Shown here: positions 5,541 to 6,163 of the stretch, one piece after another | Layout of the letters: every line of letters begins with the position of its first letter | Numbering within the stretch: position 1 is the first letter of the stretch | NCBI GenBank assembly: GCA_025937955.1 | Contig: JAICQI010000371.1 | Span: 1 to 6,163, forward strand | Direction: 5' to 3' | Length of the DNA: 6,163 nt | DNA from: Pyrinomonadaceae bacterium | GTDB taxonomy: Bacteria > Acidobacteriota > Blastocatellia > Pyrinomonadales > Pyrinomonadaceae | The notes under the pieces: generated by a model | Database searches by the model: none | Seen by the model: only the letters and a program-made list of their open reading frames with translations | Told to the model about the DNA's origin: nothing | Position numbers and translations under genes: made by a program

Positions 5541-5566
5541 AAGAAATCCGCGAAATCTGTGGCTAA
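5541..5566 (-). repeat. Degenerate copy of the dispersed repeat found after korB
   Basis: Read on the - strand, TTAGCC-A-CAGAT-TT-CGCGGATT-T-CTT matches TTAGCC-G-CAGAT-GAA-CGCGGATT-CTT at 2358-2383 (+), apart from one substitution and small compensating length differences. Like that copy it lies at the very end of a gene: here it supplies the TAG stop codon of the small basic protein gene. It lacks the inverted right arm of the first copy. Confidence 0.55.
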
Positions 5567-5826
5567 GCCTGGTTCTTCCGGTGCTTTTTGGTGCCTAAGT
5601 TCACGACGGTCGAGGGAGCATTGGTGCTCGGAGTCGCTGCATTGGCTGCCACGTGTTGCTCGGAAGCGTCGGCAAACATCTTATTTCCCCGTTTGCGCCG
5701 GCCGCGGAGCGCGGGCGTTTTTTTCATCTCTTCACGATTCTGATCCGGGTTACCTGCGAACCCGGTTTGCTGTCCGCGCGGTTTTGCTGGAATACCGGCT
5801 TTGTGCTGGTCCTTTTTTGTTGCCAT
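5563..5826 (-). CDS. Small basic, probably disordered protein of unknown function
   Basis: An 87-residue protein with no family I recognise. It is rich in Lys, Arg, Gln, Asn and Pro, with basic clusters at MATKKDQHK, LRGRRKRGNK and GTKKHRKNQ. A low-complexity Ala/Thr/Ser/Pro/Asn stretch (about 59-75) lies before the basic tail. It has no hydrophobic segment, signal peptide or cysteine. The composition suggests an intrinsically disordered cytoplasmic protein that could bind nucleic acid or an acidic surface; this is inference. GGGAGG (5836-5841) lies 9 bases before the ATG, inside the end of the antiporter gene, and the antiporter stop codon is only 4 bases upstream, so the two are probably co-transcribed and coupled. 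The stop codon lies in a dispersed repeat. An 89-residue frame on the opposite strand covers the same region, but the good ribosome-binding site supports this one. Confidence 0.65.
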   Translation of the reverse strand: MATKKDQHKAGIPAKPRGQQTGFAGNPDQNREEMKKTPALRGRRKRGNKMFADASEQHVAANAATPSTNAPSTVVNLGTKKHRKNQA

Positions 5827-5830
5827 AGTG

Positions 5831-6163
5831 CTATCCCTCCCGTTTGTTCGTACGCTTTTTCGCTACACCTCGCCCCAGTGACCACTTCAAAGCAATCGGC
5901 GTGATCAATGTCGTGATGACGACCATGATAACAACTGCACCAAAAATCGCCGAGCTAATCACCGGCACACTTTCACCGGTCGCTGACGGCAACATCAACG
6001 TTGCGCCAATGCCGGCGAAGATCAGACCAACCTCGCCGCGTGGGATCATTCCCAACCCGACAGCAAGACGATTAATGCCCCGCTCGACCACGCCGAGCGC
6101 GCAGATCTGTTTACCGACAATCGCTGCCACCGTTAGTGCAATAGCCAGTCCGAGAATGTCGAC
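5831..6163 (-). CDS. Cation:proton antiporter (CPA2 family), C-terminal part
   Basis: The final 110 residues of a membrane antiporter; the 5' end lies beyond the right edge of the window, and the frame is open through the last base. GLGMIPRGEVGLIFAGIG (36-53 of the fragment) is the highly conserved late-helix motif of CPA2 Na+(K+)/H+ antiporters of the NapA/Kef type. It is flanked by hydrophobic spans at about 2-20, 45-58 and 66-95, consistent with the last transmembrane helices. The protein ends soon after the last helix with a short basic tail (KKRTNKREG). It therefore lacks the TrkA-N/RCK regulatory domain found in KefB/KefC, and looks like a membrane-domain-only antiporter. The role would be exchange of Na+ or K+ for H+ across the inner membrane for pH and ion balance. 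It is followed 4 bases later by a small basic protein gene. Ion preference cannot be judged from this fragment. Confidence 0.9.
   Translation of the reverse strand, partial: VDILGLAIALTVAAIVGKQICALGVVERGINRLAVGLGMIPRGEVGLIFAGIGATLMLPSATGESVPVISSAIFGAVVIMVVITTLITPIALKWSLGRGVAKKRTNKREG

Noticed and set aside
5559..5828. 89-codon + strand frame opposite the small basic gene
   Set aside because: It has no ribosome-binding site and contains Cys/Trp/Arg-rich sequence typical of antisense translation; the - strand frame has GGGAGG at 9 bases and tight spacing to the antiporter.

Overview
The window is a bacterial chromosomal segment with a hand-counted GC of roughly 50-55%. It probably comes from a soil-type Acidobacteriota, perhaps near the Blastocatellia. 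That placement is an inference from three things: a two-subunit KorAB 2-oxoacid:ferredoxin oxidoreductase, an ECF sigma/anti-sigma/secreted-protein module, and a short palindromic 'GCAAAGGC' repeat of a kind I associate with such genomes. No rRNA, tRNA, CRISPR array or transposase is visible.

Left part, + strand (1-2352): the 3' end of korA (alpha subunit), then a complete Uma2-family (DUF820) PD-(D/E)XK nuclease-like gene, then a complete korB (beta subunit). The oxidoreductase would convert 2-oxoglutarate (or a related 2-oxoacid), CoA and oxidised ferredoxin to the acyl-CoA, CO2 and reduced ferredoxin. The Uma2 gene lies between two subunits of one enzyme and has lower GC than korB, so it looks like an acquired gene lodged in a metabolic operon.

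Middle (2353-3141): a perfect 14-bp inverted repeat fills the gap between the convergent korB and a small outer-membrane beta-barrel gene on the - strand. Upstream of the barrel gene is a 102-base gap, from its start at 3039 to the end of the next gene at 3142, with no clear promoter or terminator.

Right-middle, - strand (5480 down to 3142): a compact three-gene operon of an RpoE-like ECF sigma factor, a single-pass zinc-finger-type anti-sigma factor and a secreted protein of unknown function. Consecutive genes overlap by 14 and 11 bases. An 84-bp (28-codon) palindromic repeat lies exactly in frame in the anti-sigma gene, between the cytoplasmic sigma-binding domain and the membrane helix. 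An ECF-like promoter (CCAACT-N16-GTCTAT) sits so close to the sigma start codon that a near-leaderless, autoregulated mRNA is plausible.

Right end, - strand (6163 down to 5563): the C-terminal part of a CPA2-type cation:proton antiporter, followed 4 bases later by a small, very basic, probably disordered protein. A degenerate copy of the repeat seen after korB overlaps the stop codon of this small gene. The most interesting features are the in-frame palindrome in the anti-sigma factor, the Uma2 gene inside korAB, and the sigma/anti-sigma/secreted-protein module.
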